A program made the position numbers and the translations under genes. The notes under the pieces were generated by a model, which did not search any database, was not told where the DNA came from, and saw nothing but the letters and a program-made list of their open reading frames with translations. A DNA stretch of 64,000 nucleotides from Sesamum alatum (lineage: Eukaryota > Streptophyta > Magnoliopsida > Lamiales > Pedaliaceae): positions 49,597,115 through 49,661,114 of the forward strand of contig JACGWO010000002.1 in NCBI GenBank assembly GCA_034509735.1. Reading direction: 5' to 3'. Below, in pieces: positions 28,325 to 39,939 of the stretch (position 1 is its first letter; each line of letters starts with the position of its first letter).

Positions 28325-31300
28325 TTTCCGATAACAAGTCTCCTTCCGATAACCGGCAGTAAGAAAGGACGAGCACAGAAATAATAGCCAAAATAGTCTG
28401 GTTAAAACAGAGCAATGGGTTTTTACTTTTTACCTTTTACCTTTTTTACTGATGTGGGTCTGATCCGGGTCAAATTTTTCCAGCGGGTTTGCAATTGCCC
28501 CATTCGGGTCGGAGTTGGAGCACATGGGCTTTGTTGGGCTTGAACCGAGTGAATCTGGGAAGAAACCAAACTCTGGGCCTATATAGACCACTAGAAGGTG
28601 TTAAAAGACTCTTATGTACTTCTGCACCAGTGCATAAAAATATCAAATAATATGAATCATGTTTTATTATCAATAAAATTTTATGTTGATTTGATATGCT
28701 AAAGTCTTCACTATTTTATATTTATATTCGATCGATTCAAAAAAAAGTATAATTGCATAATACCCCTTATGTTATAGGAAAATTGTTAAAAATCTACTTG
28801 TGTTAATTTAATAGTAAAAAAGACCTTCTAAAATTCTATCCGTTAAAAAAAACAAAGAGTGGCCTACACTCGCTCAAAATGCGAGTGGAATACGATTGTG
28901 TCCCATTTTCAACCTTTTGACCTTGTTGAATGGACAAACTTATCCCTATTTTATGCAATTATTTCCTAATTCTTTACCCTTTTCATATTTTACTAAAAAA
29001 TATAATAAATACTAAATAATTAATATTCATTAATATTTATATGAAAAAATATTATTACATCAAATTAAATTATATATATAACATTTTTAGGCATTTTAAT
29101 ATTTATAAATTTTAAAATCAAAACACGTGATTTTATTTTTAAATATTATTAATAAACTTGATTTTATGTTGAGTATATTTTGAAATTATATTATTATAAA
29201 ATACAGTAGATAAATTTTAGTATTTCAATATAACGGTATTTAAACATAAAAATACATAATTAATTTAATTCATTATATTAAAATTTATAAAATTAAAAAT
29301 ACAATAAATTAAAACAAAAAAAGGGAGAGAATAGTGTCGTCTTCCCCAAGTGCCCCCTCCCCCCCAACCACCACCACCCCATTGCCTCCGTTCCCCCCTA
29401 CATGGCAAGGGTCGCGGCTGCCTAGATCTGGGTACAATGCCGCCACCCAGATCTGAGCGATGAAGCCCATCGCTGACCCAGCTATGGGCCACGACGGGAG
29501 TCTTCGCCTCCTGCTTATGAGGGCGACAACAACGGTGACCTTTGATGTCGTCGTTGCAGTCTCTCATATATATATATGTATGTATGTATAACATATATAT
29601 GTATAATTGTATATAATAAATATAAAATATATTTTTAAAATTTGTTAAAATTTGGACCGTTCATTTTTACTATTGAAATCAATGGCTATTAAAATAAGGG
29701 TATAACGAAAATATCACTAAAAAAATTTAACACCGTTAAAGAAAATTAACGGCAAGGGAGAGTGTTCATTATTTTGAAAAGCACATGAGGTTTTTTGCCT
29801 TTATTTTTAACACAGGGATTTTTAGCTGAATTTTGAAAACACGGGGGGTTTTATGCAATTATCTTGAAAATATTTCCACATAGAGGTTCAATTAATAAAA
29901 TTGTACTATTTTCTATCATAAGATGATATATGATGATACCCCCTTAAATATTTTTTCTCAAAGCCCAAAGACCTACCAAGCAGCCTAAAAGGTGTGACCC
30001 TACTGACCCATGAACAAGGTATTAAACTCGTGATATGTTTATTCGTCCTAACCTAATAGGATCCAGAAACAAGCATAATCCAACAAAGCGGTTTAGCATA
30101 CAGCAAGAACGACACGCCACATAAATTTATGATATCATAAGACATGTCATACTAAAAATCTCTAATTAATTCCACATAAGCAGACTCAAATCAACTCATT
30201 AAGCAGCAAGTAAACGGATTCCCATATTTCCGTGTTGATTGGATAAGACTCCGCTAGGTCATATCTTCGTTTAGATAAGTCTAAATTATAAACCGATTTT
30301 TTTGTTAGTTAACTAACATATGCAGTTTCGTAACAATATATGATTTGCCCGACTACTTGTCATTACCTTGCTATACGGCTGCTAGAAATTGAGGTGTTGT
30401 GCGGTCATTTAGGTAATGAAGCATCTCATACTCTCACTCCCATCCTCTCTCAGTTTTTAGCTGCTTTTAGTTCACTTTTGCACTCCACACCAACTTTTCA
30501 CTTTTTCATCATATTCAACCATTATTCTCGCATTATTTCAAATTTTTTCCTTATTTACTCAATAAAATCATTACTAATTTAAGTATCAGAGTGCTAACCT
30601 ATTGCAGGTTAGTCCTCCTTATCTTATGAATCCGTTGAAGATCCTTGACTATTGTGGTCCTCTAGACCTAGGTACGTATCAACATGTGTTTGATTATTTT
30701 TTGTTAATACGAGACCCTTTCTTGTAAGTACTTTATAATTTTTAAAGTTGTTATGACTTGTAATTTACTTCACGATTTTTTTTAATTTATGATGTATTGA
30801 TCAAATCAATGTAAGGTTCAATTTATTAAAATATAAATATAAGTATATATTTATTGATCTTATTAAAAAATATATGATGGAGATATATTTAACTCAGTAC
30901 CAAAAAAATTAAAATACCCCCTAAAAAAAGCAAAATACCCAGGGGTTTTAGGATCCGCATGTTTCCCACCCGAGTCTGGTTGCACACCAACTCAATCTAC
31001 CCGAGACCCGAAATCAGGGTCGTTCAAAGACTCTGTACTTGAAAGTTCGATATGATGATATGTAAACCCGTATAAGTGCGATATTTAATTCTATAAATAC
31101 CCCCAACTATTGCAGGCAGTGGTCGTTAGGGTATTTATGATTTTCACACAAATTTATAAATTTTTTTTCGAATCTTTCAAACTAACTTAAGCATAGAAAA
31201 TTTTTTATCAAGGCCTAACCAACGAACCTATCGAGTTTCAATCTTCCTAGATCTCAAAATGCCCAATTTCAATTACTTGACGGACTAGTTAGTTTTTTTA

Positions 31301-31600
31301 CCCGAATCAATACATATATATAAGAATATATTTTTTTTTAATACGTATAAAAAAGAAGGGAAAACAAAATTTGGAGTAGAAAGAATGGTCAGAAACTGAA
31401 AACTAGAAGGTAATTTAGAATGAAAAGTGAGTGGACAAGTGTGAAAGCAATGATTGTTAGTTCCATGGGGAGCGGTAGAGCACAATAATGACATTTGACG
31501 GCCAGCTTTTTGTGTGTCAGAAATTCATATTATCTATTGGTGAATCAACAGATTTTTGGCCTTAGTTCGTCATATCCACCTAAATTCAGGGATTTTCTTG
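28325..31600. other. Intergenic DNA holding a 1.1 kb element
   Basis: The first 100 bp are the leader and promoter of the complex I-type gene. Most of the left half is the element at 28747-29863. From 29864 to 31600 I see AT-rich sequence without a recognisable gene; stretches near 30340-30680 and 30940-31130 are less AT-rich and could be decayed retroelement remnants, but no borders could be read. Confidence 0.5.
28747..29863. mobile_element. 1.1 kb inverted-repeat element with GC-rich insert
   Basis: The left end GTATAATTGCATAATACCCC pairs with the reverse complement of the right end, GATAATTGCATAAAACCCCC, and weaker pairing continues for more than 100 bp to a CCGTTAA motif on both sides. 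In the middle of this very AT-rich element a block at about 29330-29570 is strongly GC-rich and open in one minus-strand frame, as expected for a captured host-gene fragment. The block holds its own inverted motif (CCTAGATCTGGG and CCCAGATCTG). No exact target duplication was read. The frame is not recognisable, so I do not call a gene. Confidence 0.6.
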
Positions 31601-32718
31601 TCATTTCACCCCACTTCCCAGGAATCTGATTCTCTCTCCTAATCTCACTTCCACTATGCCTCCCCAAATTTCATTATAGGAAAACGGAAAATATTGTTCA
31701 GACAGCCCACAAAAAGAAAAAAAGAAACCCAAAAAAAAAGAAAAGAAGAAGAAGAAAGAAACGCAAAGAGCCTGAGACAAAGACATCCTTAAATTTTGTG
31801 AGGTATTCCTCTAATCTGGCTGCATCTTTCGTTGATTCCTCAGTTTCTTGCATGTGGGCTTGAATTTTCTTGGAATGTTGGCGGCTGTGGATCAAGGGTT
31901 GGGATCTTGGTTCTTGAATGTCCTGTTTTGAGAATTTTATTTTGAAGAATTTTAAAGGGTTTTTGTGTTTGATTTGGTTTCAGGATGATTTTGTTCCCTT
32001 CTGATGTTTCTTTACTTCTGTTTCTTTAAATTTTTAAGGTTTTAGGAATGGGAATATTAAGGTAAATGTGACGATTTGCTGATCTTCTTGGGACAAGAAT
32101 GTTACAGAAACCATGGGTTTGTGCCCTTCAGGTGGTGTTCTGTTCTTGAATCTCGATTTCATTAAGATTGGTGCTGTGTGTTGGTTCGTGTTTGTACAAG
32201 ATTTGTGCTAAAGGGGCTCCTGTTCTTGTTGAATTGTTTGTCAAATGATTTGTTAGTGTGTCTGGATTTGGATAATAGCATTCAATTACACTGAATTCTA
32301 TGTTGAAATGTCACGGTGTAAGAACATATCTTGTTTTACTTGGGTAGTTAGTTTCATGAATTTCTTCTAAAAGACATTACGATTTTGGTGAAATTTGAAT
32401 TGAGGAATGTGGTCTGAAGATTTATGATTGAACTCCCTTCTCCTAGGTTGGTTCAAGAAAGGTTCTTACAAAGAAGAGAATGTTCGTAAAATGATAGTTA
32501 TTGATGTTATCAGAATTCATCATGCCTGGATAAGTTAGTTCTTTGTTTCGTGTCTTATCTGATGGTTAAGTGGATCGACCTGTAATACCAACAACATGAG
32601 ACATACGAATTCTGACAGTAGTTAGTTTGTGGAGAGTCATTGTGTGATCGTTTTCTTGTTTCTTCCTAGGCCCGGTGATGTCCTAAGACTTTGTTTAGGA
32701 TTTTGACAAGTCGTGGTA

Positions 32719-33963
32719 ATGGAGGATACATACTCTGTATTGAGAAGATGGGAGGACATGGACATCGATATTCTGGTCAAGATTTTCCAGAATCTGAATA
32801 TCTTTGAGCTGACCTCTGGAGTTGGTCATGTTTGTCGAACGTGGAGAATGGCCGCGTGCGACCCTTTGCTCTGGAAGACGCTTGATATATCATTGCTAAA
32901 GTCGAACTTTATCAAGATCCCGTTAGAGCCGTACGTGTACGTTGATGGTCGATCAGATAAAATATTTACGCGAGTTTTGAAGATTGCTTTGAATCTCAGC
33001 CGCGGAAACATTTCGACCTTGATTTTTCATTACAATATGTATGTCAGCGACGATCAGTTGGCATATACGGCTGAAAGGTACATTGGAAACTATATCTCTT
33101 GCTTTCATGTATTTAATATCATGATTTCACACACGAGCCGACAAATCAAATGCCCTTGAGAGACTTGTGGCTGTGTTTGGATGGAAGTATTTCAAATGAC
33201 TGTATTAGACGGATTTGAAATCCAGACTCCGAAAATAGCTCAAAATGGGAGCTCAAGTGTTTGGATTCGACGGTAACATGAAATTATCCAAACAAGCTCA
33301 ACGAGTTTGTTATTACAGATTTGACATACTTTGCTCTAAATACATTAATTCAGTCGCAACCTTTCTGCAGCCTAATTCCATAGATCCTATTGTCTGCATT
33401 GCAGGTGCCCACGTCTCAAGCGCTTAGTCATGCCCGCATGGAACAGAATAAAGAAGACGGGCATATGTCGAGCCATCCGAATGTGGGAAGATCTCGAGTC
33501 GTTGACAATGCCTAGCATATCAAACCCTCCATACCTCATGGAGGAGATCGCCAGAAGTTGCTCGAAATTTGCTGAACTTAAGGTCATGGGCCCGTGCGAT
33601 ATTCTCTTCGCATCGACTTTAGCTGCATTTCTGCCCAACTTAAAAGTTCTAAGCCTTCGTTGCTCCATGCTGTTTAAGGATGCTTTAATCATAATCTTGG
33701 AAGGCATCAAAGGGCTCGAAGTGCTCAACATATCTCATTGCCTAATCATTGAAGTCCCTCCGCCTCCCGCACCCAGACGTGTTCTCCGCGAGCTCGACAA
33801 GTCAGTTCTTGAACGGGCCAGCCGGTTGAAGAAGTTTCTTACGTGCATGAGCGATTCTTGCATCATGTGCCAACGAACGAGGAACGACGAGGGGTTGATA
33901 AGATGGTACAAGTATGAGGAAGATCTTTGGAAAGTCGACGAAGTAAGTTCTCTTGCCATTTGA
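32719..33963 (+). CDS. F-box/LRR-repeat protein (At3g48880-like)
   Basis: Two coding exons, 32719-33077 and 33405-33963, join in frame to give 305 residues. Residues 8-50 form the F-box (WEDMDIDILVKIFQNLNIFE, then the conserved VCRTWRMAACDPLLW). Leucine-rich repeats follow, for example RLKRLVMPAW, WEDLESLTMP and LPNLKVLSLRC, each with the spacing of SKP2-like LRRs. The Pro-rich EVPPPPAPRR and the ending WKVDEVSSLAI fit the family. Such proteins are substrate receptors of SCF ubiquitin ligases; the target is unknown. The ATG at 32719 follows an in-frame GTG and GTA, which are not starts. A 5' UTR intron is likely, with donor at 31803 and acceptor ending at 32669. As I recall, the Arabidopsis homolog is next to MSBP2, and here too the following gene is an MSBP. 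Confidence 0.92.
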
Positions 33964-34107
33964 GCACACAGCGCTCGGAAATAGGTGCCGTACTTTGTAT
34001 TCGCTTACGTTCTAGAAGCGGCAAACGAAATAAGACTGGCATCGACAGGTCGTCTGCGGAGCTAGCGTTCTTCGGCTACCGCCGTCGAGATGAGACCAGA
34101 GACTTGA

Positions 34108-34127
34108 TGTATATATATATATATATG
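34108..34127. repeat. (AT)n microsatellite, F-box gene 3' side
   Basis: Short TA run about 145 bp beyond the F-box stop codon, probably in the 3' UTR. Confidence 0.8.
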
Positions 34128-34501
34128 ATTATATTTTCTGGCTACTAATGTTTAGTAGTGAAATAAGGAGGAATTTGACTGCCATCTTACTTGTTTCTGT
34201 TTATGTTAGTTGAATATTTGTTCATTTGTAGGTCAAGAAAAGAAAGCTCTGGTATGTTTAGAACCCTTGAAATAATTGTATGTAGATGACTTTGTAGGCA
34301 GCATAATGTGACTGGTGTTTATTTATATGCATAAATGTAAGGTTTGTTCTTCTAACTTCACCATTTCTATAGCCAAAACATACCTACCCCCCAAGAATGT
34401 TGTATGTTCAATCCATTGAATTCTTGACAAGAACTATAAAGAACAAGGAAACGGTCATAAATCGGCCACATAAATATGTCGTATGATTTTCTTTCATACA
34501 A

Positions 34502-35037
34502 AAAAATAAATGGATGAGTATATTGTCCTGCGTGATATTTGATGTAATTATATGTTGACTTTATATAATTTGAAACCCTTGATATTTGTTTTCGTTTAAC
34601 AAATAAATTTATTCGATAGTCAAAATTCGTTAAATTTACTGATATTAGCAAAAGAATTGGATAAAAATTCATATTTATCCTCGATTGACGTATATTATTG
34701 CAGGTCAAATGAATCTTTTCTAACCAAACTAACCTTATAAGGGTGAAGATAAACCTCCTCACATGCATTAGCTTGTGAAGAGGTATAAGAGTAGTTTGGT
34801 TAGAAAAAAATTTACTTGACCTGTATAAGTCAGTAATAGGTCAATTGAGGGTAAATTTGAATTTTCTTTCAAATTCGTTTGCTAATATCATTAAGTTTGG
34901 TGAATTTTAATGAACAAATGTGTCTATTTGTTATACGTAAGCAAACGTCGTGGATATTAGATGTAATTTCTTAAACCATATGAAATTTATGTGTAATTAC
35001 ATTAGAGGATGACAGTGTATCGATCCCAAAAATAAAT
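34502..35037. mobile_element. 516 bp foldback element with 9-10 bp target duplication
   Basis: The element at 34512-35027 is flanked by direct repeats AAAAATAAAT (34502-34511 and 35028-35037). Its left half matches the reverse complement of its right half almost throughout: for example TGATATTAGCAAA at the left against TGATATTAGCAAACG at the right, CTAACCAAACTA on both arms, and GCTTGTGAAGAGG near the turn. The arms are each about 230 bp, so the transcript would form a long imperfect hairpin. No coding capacity. The duplication size suggests a Mutator-like origin. Confidence 0.8.
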
Positions 35038-36252
35038 CTATTTGTTGTGGGCGCTTTAGTAATTATGGTTAAGTTTTGGGGTTAGAAGAGAAAACTAAGA
35101 AAGATACTTGCCTATTCTCTTTTTCAACAAATTGTTTTATTTTTCTCATTTTGACAAACCCAAGAAAAATAATAATAAGAAATTGAAGCTTATGCAATTC
35201 ATGCATATTATAACATAATAATTCAACAATGAAATAAATGAGAGAGCATGAAATATAAAAAAGATTGGACAATTGAAGTTGGACGATAATGTAATTATCA
35301 AAAGTATATTTCCCTTTCATCCACCTACTTTTGCTTACTTTTATTAAATAAATTTGGCCATATTAAAATTTGTATACTCTTAAATGTACTCTATAACATT
35401 TTTTTGTCCAGTTAAATCAATTGTCGTTTATTTTGTGGGCCCAATATAAAAGATATTTTTAATATCTTGATACGTATAAATTTAAAATTTTTCAAACGCG
35501 ATCCAATTATTTAATATTACGTGCATTTCTAAGGTTAAAATGCAGATTGATGGGACAGATATTAGAAATAACACATGGAAAAAAAATACTTCTGCTAATT
35601 AATATAAATATATTTATATATAAATAATTTATTTTTTTCTATTATATGATATTTTCTATTCTATGGAGGTCAAATATGAATCCAACTATTTATATTCGAC
35701 AAACTTCAATTTTAAAAGAGCAAAAAAGTTTGTGTGAAGATTAACCAGTAGGTTATATATTTTGGATCATGAAAAAAAGTAAAATGATCATATTAACAAG
35801 GTGCAAATACTCGTTATAATATATATATAGTAGTAACATAATTTTAATATTTTACTTGTGAATAATTTTTCGAGAGGCAATCTATAATTTTTTCATTTTA
35901 TGACTTTGATTATATATAATTTGTTATTAAGAAATATTTGTAATAAATAATTATTAGAAATTTTTTTGCCATAAAAGATAAGAAATGATTAATGAGCCAG
36001 CTACAGAAAATAGTTTTTTCCAAGAAAAGAAAAAATATTAATCAATGTCAAGAAGATATCTAAAAACTCCCAAAATTTTGAGGCCAAAACACAATTACAA
36101 GCAATTGTGTGGTAGAAACTGAAAATTAGTATTACTAGTCAACTAGTCCAAAAATGTTACTCAATTCCGAGACTGGCGCAGCTTAGTCGATAAAAATCAC
36201 AAGCCCTTTTCATTACAATCCAAGAAAGGCCTCCACCCCTCTTCTTCCTCGT

Positions 36253-36256
<4 letters not shown>
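35038..36256. other. Promoter region of the MSBP gene
   Basis: AT-rich DNA with no gene seen. The last 100 bp should contain the transcription start and the leader of the next gene. Confidence 0.5.

Positions 36257-36286
<30 letters not shown>
36257..36286. repeat. (CT)n microsatellite in MSBP leader
   Basis: Pure CT run ending 9 bp before the MSBP start codon, the third GA/CT tract in a gene leader in this window. Confidence 0.9.
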
Positions 36287-36289
<3 letters not shown>

Positions 36290-36294
36290 AAGCA

Positions 36295-38945
36295 ATGGCC
36301 CTTCAATTGTGGGAGACCTTAAAAGAATCAATCACAGCATATACAGGGCTGTCTCCGGCTACTTTCTTCACAGTTCTTGCTTTAGGCCTTACCCTTTACT
36401 ATGTTGTCTCGAGTTTGTTCGGGTCCGATGATGCCCATATTCAGCAGAGTTCCAGGGGTTTTGAGCAGCAGATGGAGCCTCTGCCTCCTCCAGTTCAGCT
36501 CGGTGAAATTACTGCTGAGGAGTTGAAACAGTATGATGGCTCTGATCCAAAGAAGCCTTTGCTTATGGCTATAAAGGGTCAGATCTATGATGTCTCACAG
36601 AGCAGGTATAATTTCCCCATCTTTGTGTGTGTTTTTTTTCGTGTTTTGATTTATCTCTTTGTGTTTTTCTTGAATTTTTGTTGTTTTATGGTCGTGGAGA
36701 AATTTGGTACTTTTGGGCATGATCGGTTTAGGTTGTGGTTTTGATGTTTAGTTTTAGTTATATGAATTTCTGGGTCGGTTAAAGTTTGGATCTTTTTGTT
36801 GATTCTTGGTGATCTGTCGAATGTTTCTGTCCATAAACAATTGGGATTTTGTAAAAGGGTTTTTAGTGATTATTCCATGTTTGATTTATGGTTGCTGTAC
36901 GCTTTTTGATGCTTTCTTGCTCTTGGATAAAGTAACTACTTTTCTCAAAACTGGGCACTTTTGCCTCTCTTATCTGTTTGTTGGGTATAGAGTTATCAGT
37001 ATCGATGTTCTTTTGTGAAAAAAATAAAATAAAATGAACTTACTGGATATTCTGCTGGTTATGTAAATCAGTTATATGAATCCCAACTTTGAGATTTAAA
37101 GTTTCTTCTTCTTTGGTGGAATAGCTTAACTTTTGCCAGTTTCTGTTAGCCAAGTAGAGTAAAATCACTTTTTGCTGCATCAATGATTTTTATTATATGT
37201 GTATTTGCTTCTTTCTTCACTCGAAGCGCAGTGTTTAAACTCTAAAGTGTTATTTTATAATTACCGACGTTGGTGTTCATCAATGACATCATTTGTCCAA
37301 AAGCGGAAAAAGAATACGAATACCACGAAAATGGTTCTTTATTTCTGGATAAAGTAATTACCTTTCTTGAATCAGGAGTTTCTTGCACATTTGATGTTTG
37401 ATATGGTTTTTTAACTTTTATTGCTGTTGTGGACATCAAAATGAATTCTCCGTGTGGATTACGGTGGTTCCCAAACTGGATGTGGTGAAGGATACATATA
37501 AAATATAGATGCGCCTTTTCATATGAGTTCTTTACTATTTGTTTCCATCTAAGTGAAGCATGGTTGGTGCAACTTATGTGTTTCAATTATTCAAATCCAA
37601 TATCGTTTCTTTTAGTCATGTATGCACAAGAGATTAGTTTATTGTATGTTGAACATATTGTGTAGGTTTGTTGTAGCCCAGCTTCCCATATTTAACATCA
37701 ATACCAAAAGCAATGAATGTTCATTTTCTCTTCATTATACCTAAAACGGTCGGTCAAATAGGCAGTTGGAGTCAAGTGCCACAGATTGCAGATTTTTTGT
37801 GAAGTCTATGTTTTTTTTTGACCTGGCACTTTCTAGTGCTTTCTATGTTTCGTTGCTTGATTCAACATATTAGGTGATTCTCTTCCATTTGCCTTCATCC
37901 TTTTTGGTCCTAGCAACTCAGTTGGGGAAAATCATGTGGTAATAGGACCAAGGTGCAGATTCGGACCATACCCTCTTAGGACTATTACATCAAACCAGTT
38001 TTTCCTCCCAGTCGCTTTTGCGGTTCTTTGTTCACCGTCCTAGGATTTCATAACCAAGCAAGTAAAACTAAGCATATTGACAGCGAAGCATGCGCTTCTT
38101 TTATCTTTAATGTTTCAGAAGTTGATAACTACAGTCGCAGATAATTGATCACAAGTTGTTAACTTAAAAGCACCTAGCATCATCTGGAGAAGATTTTGTG
38201 AGGAATAACTCAGATAAATATCAAGAGCTCATGACGGGATATAGAATAAGTTTGTTTTGGAATTATTGGATATATGCCTCATTCTTTTCTATACAATATT
38301 ATAACTATGGTTTCCATGTGATGGTCACGTGTTGCAATGAACATTCGAGATTGAGGTTCGAACACAGTGTTGAGGTGACATCATGGGAGAGTAGCTGCCA
38401 AAATGATTTCAAGTGTACTTTTCTCCACGCCTGACTAGCGTGCCCTTTGAGACAACAAATTCTACGACCCCTATGATCAAGATGAACTTAGTCGGATGTT
38501 TCAATATATCGATTGCCACCCCTATGAATACAACTCAGTACTTGAGCTCATTTTCTGCTGCAGGATGTTTTACGGGCCAGGTGGACCTTATGCATTGTTT
38601 GCTGGTAAGGACGCTAGTAGAGCTCTTGCAAAGATGTCTTTTGAAGAAAAAGATCTGAACGGCGATCTCACTGGGCTGGGTGTGTTTGAGCTGGAAGCTT
38701 TGCAAGATTGGGAGTACAAATTCATGAGCAAATATGTGAAGGTGGGTACGGTCACGACAACTGTACCAGTAACTGATGGTGCTGCCGAAGGCCAAGCATC
38801 AGCCGCTGCTGAAAGTGAAGCTGCTAAGCCTGAAGAAGCTGCTGATGGCGACGTTGCAAAGCCAGCAGAAGACAGCCCATCAGAGAGCGCTGCAAAGGAA
38901 ACCGTGGAAACCACACCTGCAGTTGATGCCGAGAAAAAAGAGTGA
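36295..38945 (+). CDS. Membrane steroid-binding protein (MSBP/MAPR)
   Basis: Two exons, 36295-36605 and 38564-38945, join in frame (AG|G at SQSR-MFYG) to 230 residues, typical for MSBP1/MSBP2. One membrane helix lies near residues 20-40 (ATFFTVLALGLTLYYVV), followed by a Pro-rich linker and a cytochrome b5-like heme/steroid-binding domain at about 68-168, with GEITAEELKQYDGSD, FYGPGGPYALFAGKDASRAL and DWEYKFMSKY. The C-terminal 60 residues are a low-complexity Ala/Glu tail. Plant MSBPs bind progesterone-like steroids and brassinosteroids, dampen BAK1 signalling at the plasma membrane and, in the ER, scaffold monolignol P450 enzymes. The single intron is nearly 2 kb and its position is that of the family. 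Neighbours (RUP and MYB19 type on one side, MBD13 type on the other) are those of Arabidopsis MSBP1. Confidence 0.95.
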
Positions 38946-39132
38946 AAATTCATCAATGTTTAAACTACAAAATTTGGCTGAGCCATTGATTGCCTGCTTT
39001 ATCTGTAGAGAGGTCTATGGCTTTTACCATGGCCCTTACATATCAAAACTTGGTTGAATATGTAGTTGTAGTATATCAAACCACAATAATGACTTTGAAG
39101 CTTATGAAGGTGGGTTTTATAATAGAGATTCT

Positions 39133-39174
<42 letters not shown>

Positions 39175-39877
39175 CTTGTGGATGTTGCACTTGGTTATGC
39201 ACCGTTATCAGATCAACGGGATGGATGGTGAAAAACAGCATGCCTTGTGATCCAATGACTGGGACTACTGTAATATAAGAAGGGAGAACGTGCCTTTCTA
39301 CTGCGTCTCTGGGGGGCAAAACAAGATCCAAGATCCCAAAATTGTCCATGTTATTTCACTTTTCAGTAGTTTCTCATAGTGAAGGCTGGTTTTATGTTAT
39401 GGTATTCTTTGAACTTCCCGCAAGAACTATTCTAGCTCTACACAAGTATAACTTCTTGGAGGCCTGCCATTTATTATCACTTGTGGAATAACAGGGCCTA
39501 TTTGTATGATCAATAGAATCAAGATTGAAATTTTATAGGCACCCCTGTAAAAAATCAAGGCCTCGTTTGGTTGGATTCACAGGATTATGATGGACATAAC
39601 TCATATCATGCATAATGCCACAAATCGAACGATGCCCAAATAGTAACACTTCAAGTTCCACCAGTAAATGAATGATGAATACATATATGTTGGACATAAA
39701 ATTTTCCCAACAATTATGTTGATTATGTCGATGTTTAGATGGATTTATATTTTGACCATCTTGTTTCCTTGGACCTCATTATTATGCTAACAGGTTCCAC
39801 CTCAAGGTGTTGATTCAATACTCTTGTCTCACTCCATATTGTGCATCATAAACACAAAAGTTTAACACAAGAAAACA
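38946..39877. other. MSBP 3' UTR and FLA promoter
   Basis: Contains a CT microsatellite (39138-39172) in the MSBP 3' UTR. A stretch from about 39545 that opens with GGCCTCGTTTGGTTGGAT resembles the ends of common small plant transposons, but no matching right end was found. Confidence 0.5.
39138..39172. repeat. (CT)n microsatellite in MSBP 3' UTR
   Basis: Pure CT run of about 35 bp, 190 bp beyond the MSBP stop codon. Confidence 0.9.
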
Positions 39878-39885
39878 TATAAATA
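39878..39885 (+). promoter_or_regulatory. Probable TATA box of the FLA gene
   Basis: TATAAATA lies 62 bp before the ATG at 39940 but only 14 bp before the ATG at 39892. Because transcription starts about 25-35 bp past a TATA box, it supports 39940 as the true start codon. Confidence 0.55.
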
Positions 39886-39939
39886 TCAGGAGTGCATGCT
39901 AAGATCTTGGTACTTCTGCAAGGCTTTGACAGTACTCCA

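Noticed and set aside
29265..29594. 109-codon minus-strand frame as a gene
   Set aside because: It lies inside an inverted-repeat element, is largely low complexity, and is better explained as a captured or decayed segment.
30340..31130. Possible LTR retroelement remnant
   Set aside because: Composition differs from the flanks, but no LTR pair, primer-binding site or protein motif could be read.
33174..33298. Possible small transposon in the F-box intron (TGTTTGGAT and ATCCAAACA ends)
   Set aside because: The inverted match is short and imperfect and no target duplication was found.
34367..34768. 133-codon minus-strand frame
   Set aside because: It runs through the left arm of the foldback element and has no family likeness.
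39892..39939. Earlier in-frame ATG for the FLA gene
   Set aside because: It lies only 7 bp after the TATA box, too close to be inside the transcript, and the extra residues look unlike the family.
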